Assembly: GCF_963675165.1 (NCBI RefSeq)
Contig: NC_087377.1
Span: 4,249,542-4,313,541, forward strand
Source: Halichondria panicea
Lineage: Eukaryota > Porifera > Demospongiae > Suberitida > Halichondriidae
DNA length: 64,000 nt
Reading direction: 5' to 3'
The notes beneath the pieces are model-generated. The model was not told the origin of the DNA and made no database searches. It was given only the letters and a program-made list of their open reading frames with translations. Shown here in pieces: positions 33,047 to 44,100 of this stretch. Position 1 is the first letter of the stretch; each line of letters starts with the position of its first letter. Both the position numbers and the translations under genes were made by a program.

Positions 33047-35966
33047 ATGGCGGCCTTATCACTGAGGAGGCAGGTAAAACTGGCTGCCATCTGTCTCTCC
33101 TTCCTCACCATCACTGGACTCTACCTACTGTGGACCAGCCGATATCCCCCCACTAGATCTACTACCACTACCACTCGTACTCGACCAAACAAACATTCTG
33201 TTAATGATTTATATATCGAATCGAATCTTGAGCGACGATACGAGTTACCATGGCACCCACTCACTAATCGCCCGAAAGATCATTTTAATATTTTACTCTC
33301 TCGTACGCTAAATACAAAAAATCCAAAAAAACTGATCACGAAATATATGAATGATCGACGAAATGAGAAAATTGAGATTCAGTATTCAGTCGGTCTGTCC
33401 CCTCCGACTTCCTGGGAAAACGGCGGGAAAGCGTCCAATCAGAACGAGGAGAGATGCGACGACATACTGTGCACCCAGTACTTGAGTGGGCGGGACAGGC
33501 GGTTGTTTAATATTTGCCGAGTGAGGACAAAACGGAAAATTAGCGTCATACGAGCAAAAGAGGAACTAGACGTAAGAATCGCTATAATAAGATGTCATCA
33601 CCGGCCCCAATAATAATGATTATTATTGCTAGCGATTTGCCCAGTGGTGTCAATTGTTGATCTCAAGTTAGCACACAGATTTGCCTCTTTTATATCTGTA
33701 GTATAATTAGCCTTGTTGCCACGCCCACTTCCGCTGCTTATTATAATTGCTTGGTCGAACTGTGTTTAGAAGGCTACCACAGTAAATTTAGTACCAACCA
33801 CCACCGACCGGTGCATATGGGCACATCCCTAGTAGTACCGACTACCTACGTACCTACTAACAGGAGTAGATGCTATAATGATAGCATGATGCCATGATTG
33901 GAGAACAACCTTTCGGCCATTGTACAGACGTAGCTTTATTGAGGGGTTGGCCTATTTCTTCAGGGGTGGCCATAAGAGGAGTTCCACGTACTGCATATTA
34001 TTTATATTCCCCAATTGCTATTGCCTTGTATTTATTGTATCACATTCTAGAATATTTGTGTGCAGTATAAATATGCTAAAGGATGCCGATTTGATTGATT
34101 GCTACGTAACCATGTTTTTGTTTCAAATACAGAAACTAGGCAGTTCGTACAAGTTCAGTATTGACAGTGACCCCCTCACCTCTGGGCGTTGCCGATTCAT
34201 GAATGGTTCCGGCAGAGGTGTAACTGGATTGGTCAGTTTTCCCGGGTCTGGCAACACGTGGGTGAGAGAACTACTGCAGACTGCCACTGGAATATGTACA
34301 GGTACACGATTATACTATAAATTATATCATTGTGATCAACGCTCTCAAAAATCGCAGTAATAATTATGGTAGTCAGTGTGTTTTCATTTCTACTTGAATG
34401 CACATTGGAAGCATGATATAGTTTAGAGCTTTAGTTTTTAGTGATCACAATTTCTCAAAAAAAATTGTATAGGATCTGTGTACTGTGACGGGGCCTTGCG
34501 GTCGAGTGGCTTCGACGGAGAGGGAATTCAAAGTTCATCTGTACTGGTGGTGAAAGAACACACTCCGGCTCCAAAGTGGACCACTGTCAAAAATGTACCA
34601 CAGTTTGGCTTCAAGGTACGGTATAAGTACCGTATAGCGGGTATATTTCTAGGGTATAAAGTTTCGCGGACTGCATGACCGTTAGAAAGGTTTTCGCGGA
34701 ATAGTAGCCTTTGCAGCATGCATGCGATATTAAATATTCGTGGGTATAAATGTTTTCGCTAGATGCTTGATCTGCGAAAACCACGAACGAACATTTATAC
34801 CCCCGCTGTATGTTATTATACATGTACCACAATTATACCTGCTATACAAATGCACATTTTGAATCTGCATGGACTTAATAACTACATTTACGAAAGAAAC
34901 TTCAGCAAAAAAGTTTAGTAGAGATCTCAATTAAGGTAAAATTATCATATAAATGATTGCTTTCCATCCATGCATCCCCACACAGGATAGGCCTCACTAT
35001 GACATGGTCATCTTCATAGTCCGAAACCCATTCCATGCACTGGTATCGGAATGGAACCGTGAACTGAGTTTGAAGCATGGTCTCCATGGCAATACAAGCT
35101 CCTCCCACACAGACTCTTTCGGCCCTGAATACTTCGGTACGTGCTATATAGTTCGTGAAGTGATTATATAACTTCACAGTTTGACCCACACACTGAGTTG
35201 ATTTATGTTGATAGTCTATTGTGGACAGGTCACCCTCTATATAATACACAGGTTAGTGGGTCCCCAAACCTCCATAGCACGAGCATGTTTGGACCTGTGT
35301 TATATAGCAGGCCAACTCTTCAGCGACCACCACCATAGAAACATGTCTCACCACCAATATCGAAGCACATGCATAATATTGACTGTACATGTATCACTCC
35401 CCTAGTCCCCACTCTTCACACTCAGGCTCATACAAAGACTGGAACTTGTTTGTGAGTGACAAAATACAGAAATGGGTGAAAGAGTTTAATTGGTTAATCG
35501 ATTGTCCAGACGATCGAGATGTAATACTGATTCGATATGAAGATTTGAAAGAGAATGTTACAAGCGAAATTGGAAGAATTTTGGATTTCTTATCGTTCTA
35601 TCTAAACAGTACGTTTCACCAGTTACTTATTAATTATTACGTTAAATTGTTCATGATACGTATTAATTCTCCAAACAGTAGCTCAGAAGCCCCCTCTTAA
35701 TCGTATTCTAAAAGGTATCTTTGTGCCCCCCCGCATACAAATTTTATTTCCAATCTCCCAAACACACACACACACATGCAGGAGACCAAATTGCCGAGAG
35801 ACTTAACTCTGGGAAATCCAGTTTTCATCGCAAGTCAACCAGAGCTTTTAACCCATTCACCACTAAGCAGGAGCAGCTCATTTCCAGTGCTGTAAAAACA
35901 GTTACCAACAGGTTAAAGGCTACCTTCAAACACACATACAAACTTGAAGAATACACTAATCATTAG
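33047..35966 (+). CDS. Sulfotransferase gene A, WSCD-like, 451 residues
   Basis: Exons: 33047-33571, 34133-34301, 34473-34615, 34986-35136, 35426-35608, 35782-35966, together 452 codons with TAG. A short basic N-terminus and hydrophobic segment (residues about 10-30, LAAICLSFLTITGLYLLW) predict a type II Golgi membrane protein, followed by a Thr/Arg-rich stem. The 5'-phosphosulfate loop is VSFPGSGNTWVRELLQTATG, and the 3'-phosphate site is in IFIVRNPFHALVSEWNR. Both match the PAPS-binding pattern of the WSCD1/WSCD2 family rather than the classical TYPKSGTTW form. The family transfers sulfate to glycans; substrate here unknown. No WSC cysteine domain is present. First of three tandem paralogues. 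Gene A lacks the NHGN...IEEYL ending of B and C, finishing KLEEYTNH. Confidence 0.85.
34628..34815. mobile_element. MITE, taccgtatagcg family, in an intron of gene A
   Basis: Starts taccgtatagcgggtatattt 12 bp after the donor of exon 3, and ends cgaacatttatacccccgctgta. Internal ttcgcgg and attcgtgg/ccacgaac blocks are inverted. Confidence 0.7.
35212..35350 (+). mobile_element. Copy of the ~200-bp cagtgaaac-ended element
   Basis: Contains ctattgtggacaggtcaccctctatataata, gtgtt...gcaggcc and ccaccatagaaacatgtctcacc. It lies in intron 4 of gene A. Confidence 0.6.
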
Positions 35967-36322
35967 CGATTTTTAATTAATTTGTTACTACGTAGTATTC
36001 ACTTTTCATGATGTATACCATTATTTTATTCTTGGCCCATGGCCCAATCTCTATGCATGGCTTCTCTGCTAAACTTGCAGTTAGATTTACACTAGCTTAA
36101 TTATTACTTCACAGGTTTCTGTATATCCATGCATGCAATTATATGTACTAGTAGCTTGCAGGTTTCTGTATAATAGTACATTCTTGTGTTGCCATGTGTT
36201 GTGAGCTCTGAGGCACTAAAAGTGTGTGTTTAAGAATAAGACATCGAATTTTTGTGCTATAATGAAAGAGTAAAGTTCAATTCTCAGCTTATCAATCACT
36301 AAACTTGAAGCTTCAATAGGGA

Positions 36323-39300
36323 ATGAGCAGGTGCAGATTTATATTATTGATTATTGTTCTGGCTGTATTAGTAACCATGGTTTCGTTTGGAGCATTTCAA
36401 AACCAGTCACCACTTAATAGCGGACGATATTTCACAAGAAACGGTGGTTTTGTTTCGGAAGACGCAGAAACGGAGATGATCCCTATTGAAGATGGATTGG
36501 TATATAGTGTAGCGATTGGAGTCAACAAAGGAATGGACAATGAGAAAATGGCTACTCAAAAACTTTTTCATAAAGGTATATTAAGTGTATTATGCACGCA
36601 TTATAATGCATTACTTGGTAGGTATATAACTTATCTATTGTGGTCACCATATAAGCAGGTCACCCTCTATAATACAGCCAGGTTAATCATGTGCATGTTT
36701 GGCCTGTGTTAGCAGACCACCTCTTTCAGTATTACAGCCACTGTTGGTCTATATACCCAAGCGGCAACTACGTCATACATATATATCTGTGCTTCAAACC
36801 ACACACACAGAATCTGGGCAGAGCTCTTTGGCTCCATCATCACAGAATATGGCAGTACCTCCTCACAAGAAGAAACCAGTATCAGTACCAACTATCGACA
36901 AAAACAGACTCTTTGAGAGTAACTATCCCCCACCAACCATCAATGGCTACACTTGCCGGTAAGTATGATATGCTGTGTGCAAGCATTATTATTATATCTA
37001 TATGGTACATGGTGCTCGTGCATGCAGATACCCCTGCCCTGGCATATAATTATACCGGCACAAAAATTGTTAGAAAGTATGGCTTATACCGTATAATTAT
37101 ATAGCGCGGAATTTTCGAGGCACCCTCTAAAAGCAGTTGCACAATGTTCGCGGAATGACTGCTTACTGGAAGCCACACAATCTAATCTAATTAAATCTAA
37201 TTAAAGAAAAATTTCGTGGATTTAATTTTCGTGTAGGATTGCTAACACACAAAATCCGCGAAAATTAAGCCCCTCGAAAATTATGTGCTATATACGGTAG
37301 TTGTATACAAGTGTACGGTGGAGCCCCTCTGCATGCATGGCCACCCCCAAAGAAATGTCAACTGCGATTAATGAAGTCACACATGCATGCAAATGAACAG
37401 TTTGTGTACAAAAGAACCCACAAACAAAAGCCATGCACCATAACGGCCAAAATGTTGTTCCCCAAAGAGAGGGGGTTGGTTTCATAATTATATATCGAGC
37501 CAATAAAGGTGTCTGTATATATATATACATGCATGTATATAGTCCCTTGCGCATGACATATACTGCAACAGGTTTCACTGTATAAAGTAAAACTAGTCGT
37601 AGCTAGATTGTTTCTCTCGTTATGTTCATACTTCCACCGGCCCCTTTCTCACTATATCCCTCATGCACCCTTTAATTTCCTTGCAGAGATAGCATGTGCT
37701 CTGAGTTCCTGAAACCAGGAAACATGAAAAGATACAAGGACTTTACAACAAAAATGCTGTGAGTATAGTGTATAGTAAATCATGTATACAATTATGTTGT
37801 ATGGCTCAATTATAATGTCCTATTGTATACGTACAACATAAGACTATAATGACTATTTATATAATTATTATTATGCTATACTATTTTAGTGGTCACCTCT
37901 TGCACGGGAAGACTAATTGCAACCGTGACTATCACAAAGAGGTGGCCTGTTAACACAGGTCCAAATGCATGCATGCTGTGGAGACTTTGGGGCCCATTAA
38001 CCTGCATGGCTGTATATTATAGAGGGTGACCTGCTTAGGATAGACAATTAGCCAGTCTTCACAGCACTGCATGTCCATGTAACAATGTATACCATATCTC
38101 TCGTCCATACAGTTCTGGTTTGTCACTGAAGTCAAAGATGGCTCAAGTCTCATCCATTAACGGACCTTGTCACTTTATGAATGGTAGCAGTCGCTCAGCA
38201 GTGGCTCTGGCTAGTTTCCCTGGCTCTGGTAACACCTGGGCTAGAGGACTACTGGAGAAGGCTACTGGAGTGTGTACAGGTACAGCAAGAGGGTACAGCA
38301 AGTGGCTATATATACCTGGGCTGTATAGGGGTTGATTACTAGAGAAGGCTCCATACAGCATGGTCCAGCCAGGGGATAAATGGATTGAAGTACATGTATA
38401 TGTACATAACTAAGTGTAAATTATATCACATCATGTTTTCGGAGTCTTGTAATTGGCCATAAACATAATTAATTTTTAAGCTCGTGTACGTATTTATAGC
38501 ACACTTCAGTGGCAATATATATACCGGTATTACTAGAATATTTTGCGGGTGAAAAACCTTTGCGAATGAGCCAAATCAGCAGAAAATTTGACCCTTTGCG
38601 ATCTAACCATTGCGTTCTGGCAAAGATCGTGTGTATTTACTAGGTTTTGCAGATTTTATTGTTGTGAATTGATCAACCATCGCAAAGTTCACAAATGTTT
38701 GATGCTTGCAAAACATTCCAGTAGTACGGTACATACATTATACTTGTATATAAATTGAGCAGGCTAAATTATATATGATTACTGTATCTATGTGTTGTAA
38801 ATGTCCACCTCTCCAGGCTCCAAGTACACAGACAGTCTACTGAGAGAGAGGGGCTTTAACGGGGAGGGGCTGATGACGGGGGCGGTGTGTGTTGTCAAGA
38901 CGCATCACACTAACAAGCCTGTACAATGGAGCAAGAGTCCGGGGGTGGGTATTGATGCATGCTGTCTTGGAAACGATGTTTTGTGAGCATCAAACATTTG
39001 CGAACTTTGCATGAGTGTTTATGGCGAACAAAAATATGGTCGCATAATTATGTATCGGTACTTGTATAACACCACGATCCTTGCCTGATTGTAAAAGGGT
39101 TAATACTTCATAGTTCATTTTTGGTTTTCACTTGCAAAACATGTAAGCTGTAATAATAAGTTTTTGCAACACTGTATATTGCATGAGTACTTTATGTCAT
39201 CATGCTTTAATTCCTGTGCATGCAGTCTTCCGGGTTTGGCAGTGCTATTTTGATAGTCCGGAACCCGTTTGACGCGTTGGTCTCGGAATGGACTAGGGAG

Positions 39301-40805
39301 ACGTCACAGAACCATACCGGTACCACCTCTCTTAAAAGTTTTGGTGAGCTATATCTTTGTAGCTTCCTTTAATTGCAATTATCACATACTTCATAAAGAA
39401 AATAACATGTTTTGTACACTTACATAATCACAAATGTAGTTTTTAGTAGCTTTTCAATGCATGAATGTCGACCATTCAGTGATTTTAAAAATTTTGACCC
39501 TAAAAAGGCATTTAAAACAACACTTTATGTAAAATTACACAGTTGTTTATATGTAATTATTAGGAGCCAATCGGAAGTGGAAAACTTTTGTTGAGAGGGA
39601 ATCAAAACGATGGGGCAAGTACTTCAGAATGTGGCTGGTAGAATCTCACGACCACCCCACCATGATGATCAGGTAATAAATCAGATATAATTATACGTAT
39701 TTATAGTGTATATATATGGAACCCCTCTTATAATGGCCATCACCCCTGAAAAATAGTCAACTGCATGTGATATGAAGGCGGTCCCAAAGAACTGTTTAAT
39801 TGTATACAAAAAAACCAAGGCCACCTCTGTATAATAATTGTGTATAATATCCAATTAATAATTATTCCCAATTAAGTTGCCCATAGAGCTATCGCTGGCA
39901 TGTAAGTGTCTGTGCACTCATAATACTTATTTTAGATCTGTATACGAATAATAAAATTATTATACTCCTTGCATGCATGCACTGATGTGTATATCTATTG
40001 AACGTATGAGCTGTCACAATTGTATGTACGTATATATACTCCATTCCTGTTCAACCTAAATTCCCATTCAGGTACGAGGATTTGAAAGTTGACATTGTTT
40101 CAAATGTTGAAAAGATGCTTGACTTTATAAGCTTTCCCTATGATCATCAAGAATTAGAAAACCACCTGACCAAAGACTTCACTAAGTTCAAGAGGTGAGT
40201 CTATGGTTTCGGGTTACTTAGGGAGATTTGTTCACTTTATATGTTATCCATGTACCATGTAGTGTGATCACCATGCAGCCATGCGGCAGGTTAATCAAAT
40301 TTTCTCCATATCATGTGTTTGGACCTGTGTTAGCAGGCCACCTCTTTATTAATTACAACCATGCATGCACTGTTGATCTGCCCCTGAAGGGCAACGCATA
40401 GTCTCGAATACCCGCCTCAACCTAAAAGCTTTTAGGTTGAGGCGGGTATTCGAGACTAGGCAACGCAAGTTTCACTGTTCAGTGGTGGAGGGTATTCGAG
40501 ACTATAGGCAACGCAAGTTTCATTGTTCAGTGGTGAAATCATAAAGATTCCCGATCATTACTATAATTATATAGGCTATCACTATAATTAATAGTACAAG
40601 CAATAATACTCCATTCCATTCACAGCTAAGACTAAGTCATCATACCCTCCCCTCCTCCAGGAAGCACCGCAATGGTGTGCCAACTGTGGACCACTTCACT
40701 ACTGCACAGCAGGATTTCGTTAGATCAGTTATTAAACAAACACTGTCTTACTTGAGAGACAATAACCATGGCAACACACTAAACATTGAAGAATATTTAT
40801 TGTAA
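36323..40805 (+). CDS. Sulfotransferase gene B, WSCD-like, 420 residues
   Basis: Nine exons: 36323-36575, 36811-36958, 37687-37758, 38113-38279, 38817-38944, 39226-39343, 39564-39672, 40072-40194, 40661-40805; the sum is 421 codons with TAA. The N-terminus MSRCRFILLIIVLAVLVTMV is a signal anchor. The stem is Pro/Lys-rich and leads to a conserved YPPPTINGYTCRDSMCSEFL motif shared with gene C. The PAPS 5' loop is LASFPGSGNTWARGLLEKAT and the 3'-phosphate motif AILIVRNPFDALVSEW. The C-terminal helix ends NNHGNTLNIEEYLL. Closest to gene C: same intron positions and phases from the cysteine motif onward. Expected to be a Golgi luminal glycan sulfotransferase. Introns carry MITEs and a perfect palindrome. 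Confidence 0.85.
36640..36765 (+). mobile_element. Copy of the ~200-bp cagtgaaac-ended element (partial)
   Basis: ggtcaccatataagcaggtcacc, then cctctataatacagccaggttaat, gcctgtgttagcagaccacctctt and ctgttggtctat. It is truncated in the middle and at the right, where exon 2 of gene B begins shortly after. Confidence 0.65.
37086..37299. mobile_element. MITE, taccgtatagcg family, in gene B
   Basis: The left end reads taccgta, then an 8-bp taattata insertion, then tagcgcggaattttcgaggc. The right end is cgaaaattatgtgctatatacggta. Otherwise similar to 6791-7020. Confidence 0.75.
37884..38065 (-). mobile_element. Copy of the ~200-bp cagtgaaac-ended element
   Basis: Inverted relative to the minisatellite: tttagtggtcacctc, ggtggcctgttaacacaggtccaaat, gggcccattaacctg, attatagagggtgacctgctt. 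Relative to other copies it has an extra tgca in gtccaaatgcatgcatgctg and an extra catg in cctgcatggctg. Confidence 0.65.
38523..38734. mobile_element. Second short TIR element in gene B
   Basis: Ends taccggtattactagaatattttgc and gcaaaacattccagtagtacggta are inverted repeats of about 24 bp. The interior repeats ttgcgaa/ttcgcaa-like strings. It is distinct from the taccgtatagcg family. A half copy follows at about 38985-39040. Confidence 0.65.
40401..40456. repeat. Perfect 56-bp palindrome
   Basis: gtctcgaatacccgcctcaa followed by cctaaaag is followed with no spacer by its exact reverse complement. The outer half, gtattcgagacta(ta)ggcaacgcaagtttca, is repeated at about 40491-40520. It sits in the last intron of gene B within a degraded copy of the cagtgaaac element. 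Confidence 0.95.
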
Positions 40806-41102
40806 TTATTTATTATTTTTGTGTAATGGGTAGCTCATGTAAATCCTGAGACCGCTTTTTCCCTATTATAACGCTAAATTTTTAGCAAGGTTCCAGCTCC
40901 ACCCCTCTTTTGGAAATGGGAAACCCTAATAGTGTGGTGGTGGGCGTTGCTCCACGGTCTCTCATGAGTAGCACTATGCAAGGAATGTCGGTGCGCATTG
41001 CTGTGTTGCTAGCCTAGCTAGCTAAGGTAGTTATAGAGATGCTGCTGTCAACAGTACTAGTGTTGCTGTGTGAGGCAGCGAGTGCTGAGAGGCTCTGCAG
41101 AA

Positions 41103-44100
41103 ATGAAGGTCCTTGGAAAACTGCTCAGAGGTATTTAATATTATTACTGATTATAATTATGACATGTAAGTCTGTCTGGCCAGACGACAAATGCTCCACT
41201 CGCCATAGGCACTGTACCTACAACTTGTAGTACAAGAATGGCTGCTGGAAATTTCTAATAGCCTGTCCTTGTTATTCAACGAGCGCGAGCATTGTTCGCT
41301 ATACAATTACCGTAGCTATATAACTATATATAGGGTATATTTTGAGGGTATAAATGTTTGCAGTTTTAGCTAATAAAGCCTGTACTGCAAACATTGATAC
41401 CCACAAATTTAGTATGGCTTACATGCATGTGCCAAAACATTTGCGTCCGCAAAATTCTTTCTAACGATCTTACCCTCTACGGTATAGCCTATCCAGTCCT
41501 CCATCTTAAAAGAATGTGTGCTTGTTTTTATTAGCTAATTAACTCCTTATATATAATTAGTACACTCTTTCTCTTCTCTACATGCAGATGTGTTGTACAG
41601 TCGTACAAAGTTGTCTCTCCTCGGTATCACCATGGCAATGCTGCTATTGTATACCTTCTCTTGTGAGCTGAATATCTCCGCTAACTGTCAGTCAGTAGTA
41701 ATGGACAACCATTTTTTACCGAAAAAATCAGTCGTATTCCTCCGAGAAGGACTGAAATTAAACGACTCACCCCCCACCCATAGTGATATTATACCACCAG
41801 GGGGCACCTACTATCGCAACACGCCAATCAACAGAACAGAAGTTGAACAATACGTGAGTGGGCTCGTGCAAGATATTCAAGTTAAGAATACAATTGAACA
41901 AAAGGAAAAAAGAAGATTAGTGGAAGAGAATCGCCTGAGATTAGAGAGACAAATGGACGCTAATTTAGAGGAGATTGAATTGGAAAATTGGAATCTAGAC
42001 AACTACTATCACATGCCTCGTACACCGAAAATTTCAATTCCAAAACCGATATTAGAACAACGACCTCAAAATGTACGAACTACGTCGACTTTGAGGGTTC
42101 CCGGGTTTGTACAAAAACTGACTAAGATAGTACCACCAGAGAAGATAGTATACAAGCAACCACAGCCGATGGGAGATATGCCGATGGTTAATAAGGAGCT
42201 GGAGAACTCGTATGATGAGTTACTGGGCATGGAATCATTGGAAGCTACCGGACCTGACAGTTCTGATGATGGAGTGGAATCGAAACATGAATTGGAAATA
42301 AAAGAACCCGTTTTGAAGCAACAAGTCGATCCAAAACCAAAGAGAAAGGTGTTGGTGAATGTTGATGGGAGTTTGAGTGAGATTATGAGGGAAGAGAATC
42401 CGTTGGTTGAGAAGGCAAAGAAAAAGAAGAAGTCTATAAAAGCAAAGAAGAAGAAGAAGAAACAAAAGAAATCAATTCTGAATTTACCGAACAGTTTCCC
42501 TTATTTTGATAATGGTTATCCCCCGCCCAAAATTGGTACCTATACCTGCAGGTAAGTGTTAGGTATGTCATGCATGTTGTTGAGTTTTCAATAAAATGTA
42601 CTTATAGTATGGCCTATGTTTGCAACACTGTCTGTATACATATACATACAAGTGATTTTGAGTTAATCGTATTATGTGCCGGCCTGGCAGGCATGCGCAC
42701 ATTATCCACCCACACCAACATGTACATAACAATTGTTAATAATATATATGTAACCGGTCTACAGGCATGTGCACAACCCCCCACTCCCACATCTCCCCCC
42801 ACACACACACACACCTCTCCCACTCACACTCACATGCACACCTCTCCCACACATACACACATTCATACATGCACTACCACACACACACAATACTTACAGC
42901 AACAGTCTCTGCTCAGAGTTTCTCACAAAAAAAGATATGGCATTCTACAAGTTCAGTGTCAGCAGGTTCAAGTAAGTCACACAGCATATACATGTACATG
43001 CACATCAACAATTATATTTTTAGTGAGACAAGTTACTCCAATTAATGTTATATACATACGTACGTACATGTAGAACCTTTGTTAATGGCCACCCCTGAAG
43101 AAAGCCAACGTACTGTGATACATAAGGCCAAGTCCGTCCCGGATGAACAGTGTATGTACAAAATAACACTTCATGAATTATTTTCAAAGACCACCTCTGC
43201 CAAAACCTTGTTCCCTAAATGTGTTTGTTTTGGTTCCACAAACATGCATGTTCATTATGAAAAATCACTCAGTTAATACGCATGTGATTTTCTCCCTTTG
43301 CAGAATGTCTGACAACTTCAAAGAGAAAGATCACGCTTCTGGAGAGTGTCACTTCATGAATGGTAGCAGTCGCTCGGCAGTGGCTCTGGCTAGTTTCCCT
43401 GGGTCTGGTAACACCTGGGCTAGAGGACTACTGGAGAAGGCTACTGGAGTGTGTACAGGTATGCCCCCGTTATTGCTTATCACATTATAGCGGTGGCTAT
43501 ATTTTCAACCATCAATTCTGCACACAAATTTGCCTCTTATAATTATAGTGCAATAAGTGCAGTAGTTGTTTAAAGGTGGTTTCTACCGACCACCATGCAC
43601 CATCAGAGTCCTATATATACATTGACTATATAGCTTCTTTTGATACATGCAGTTGTAATCGTAGGAGGGTCAGGCTCTTCTGTAGTACCAAATGTGAATA
43701 TTTCTTAAGAAATCGGTCCTCCAAAATATCTACTTCCAGTATTGAAACGTTTCATCCTCACCCCCCCCCCCCCACACACACAGGTTCTATCTACTCAGAC
43801 AATGCGCTGCGTGCTGGTGGTATGAACGGAGAGTGTGTGAGAAGTGGAGCTGTGATTGCTGTGAAGACACACAAGTCCATTCCTGTCTCATGGACAGCTG
43901 AGGATAAACCCAGTATGGCCGCTAACAATACAGACTCGAAGGTATATGGATAAAATCGTCCATATACGGTTACAGTAACTATATTGTGCTAAGTTTTTAA
44001 AACCTTATACTACTGCATATAAGTTGCTCTAGCTCCATACTACATGTCTATTGTGGTGTCCCTATAAGCAGGTCACCCTCTTTAATACAGCTAGCCAGGT

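Noticed and set aside
42570-43073. 167-residue ORF with Thr/His repeats
   Set aside because: Spans an intron of gene C and a CA-rich tract; the real exon 42900-42971 uses another frame.
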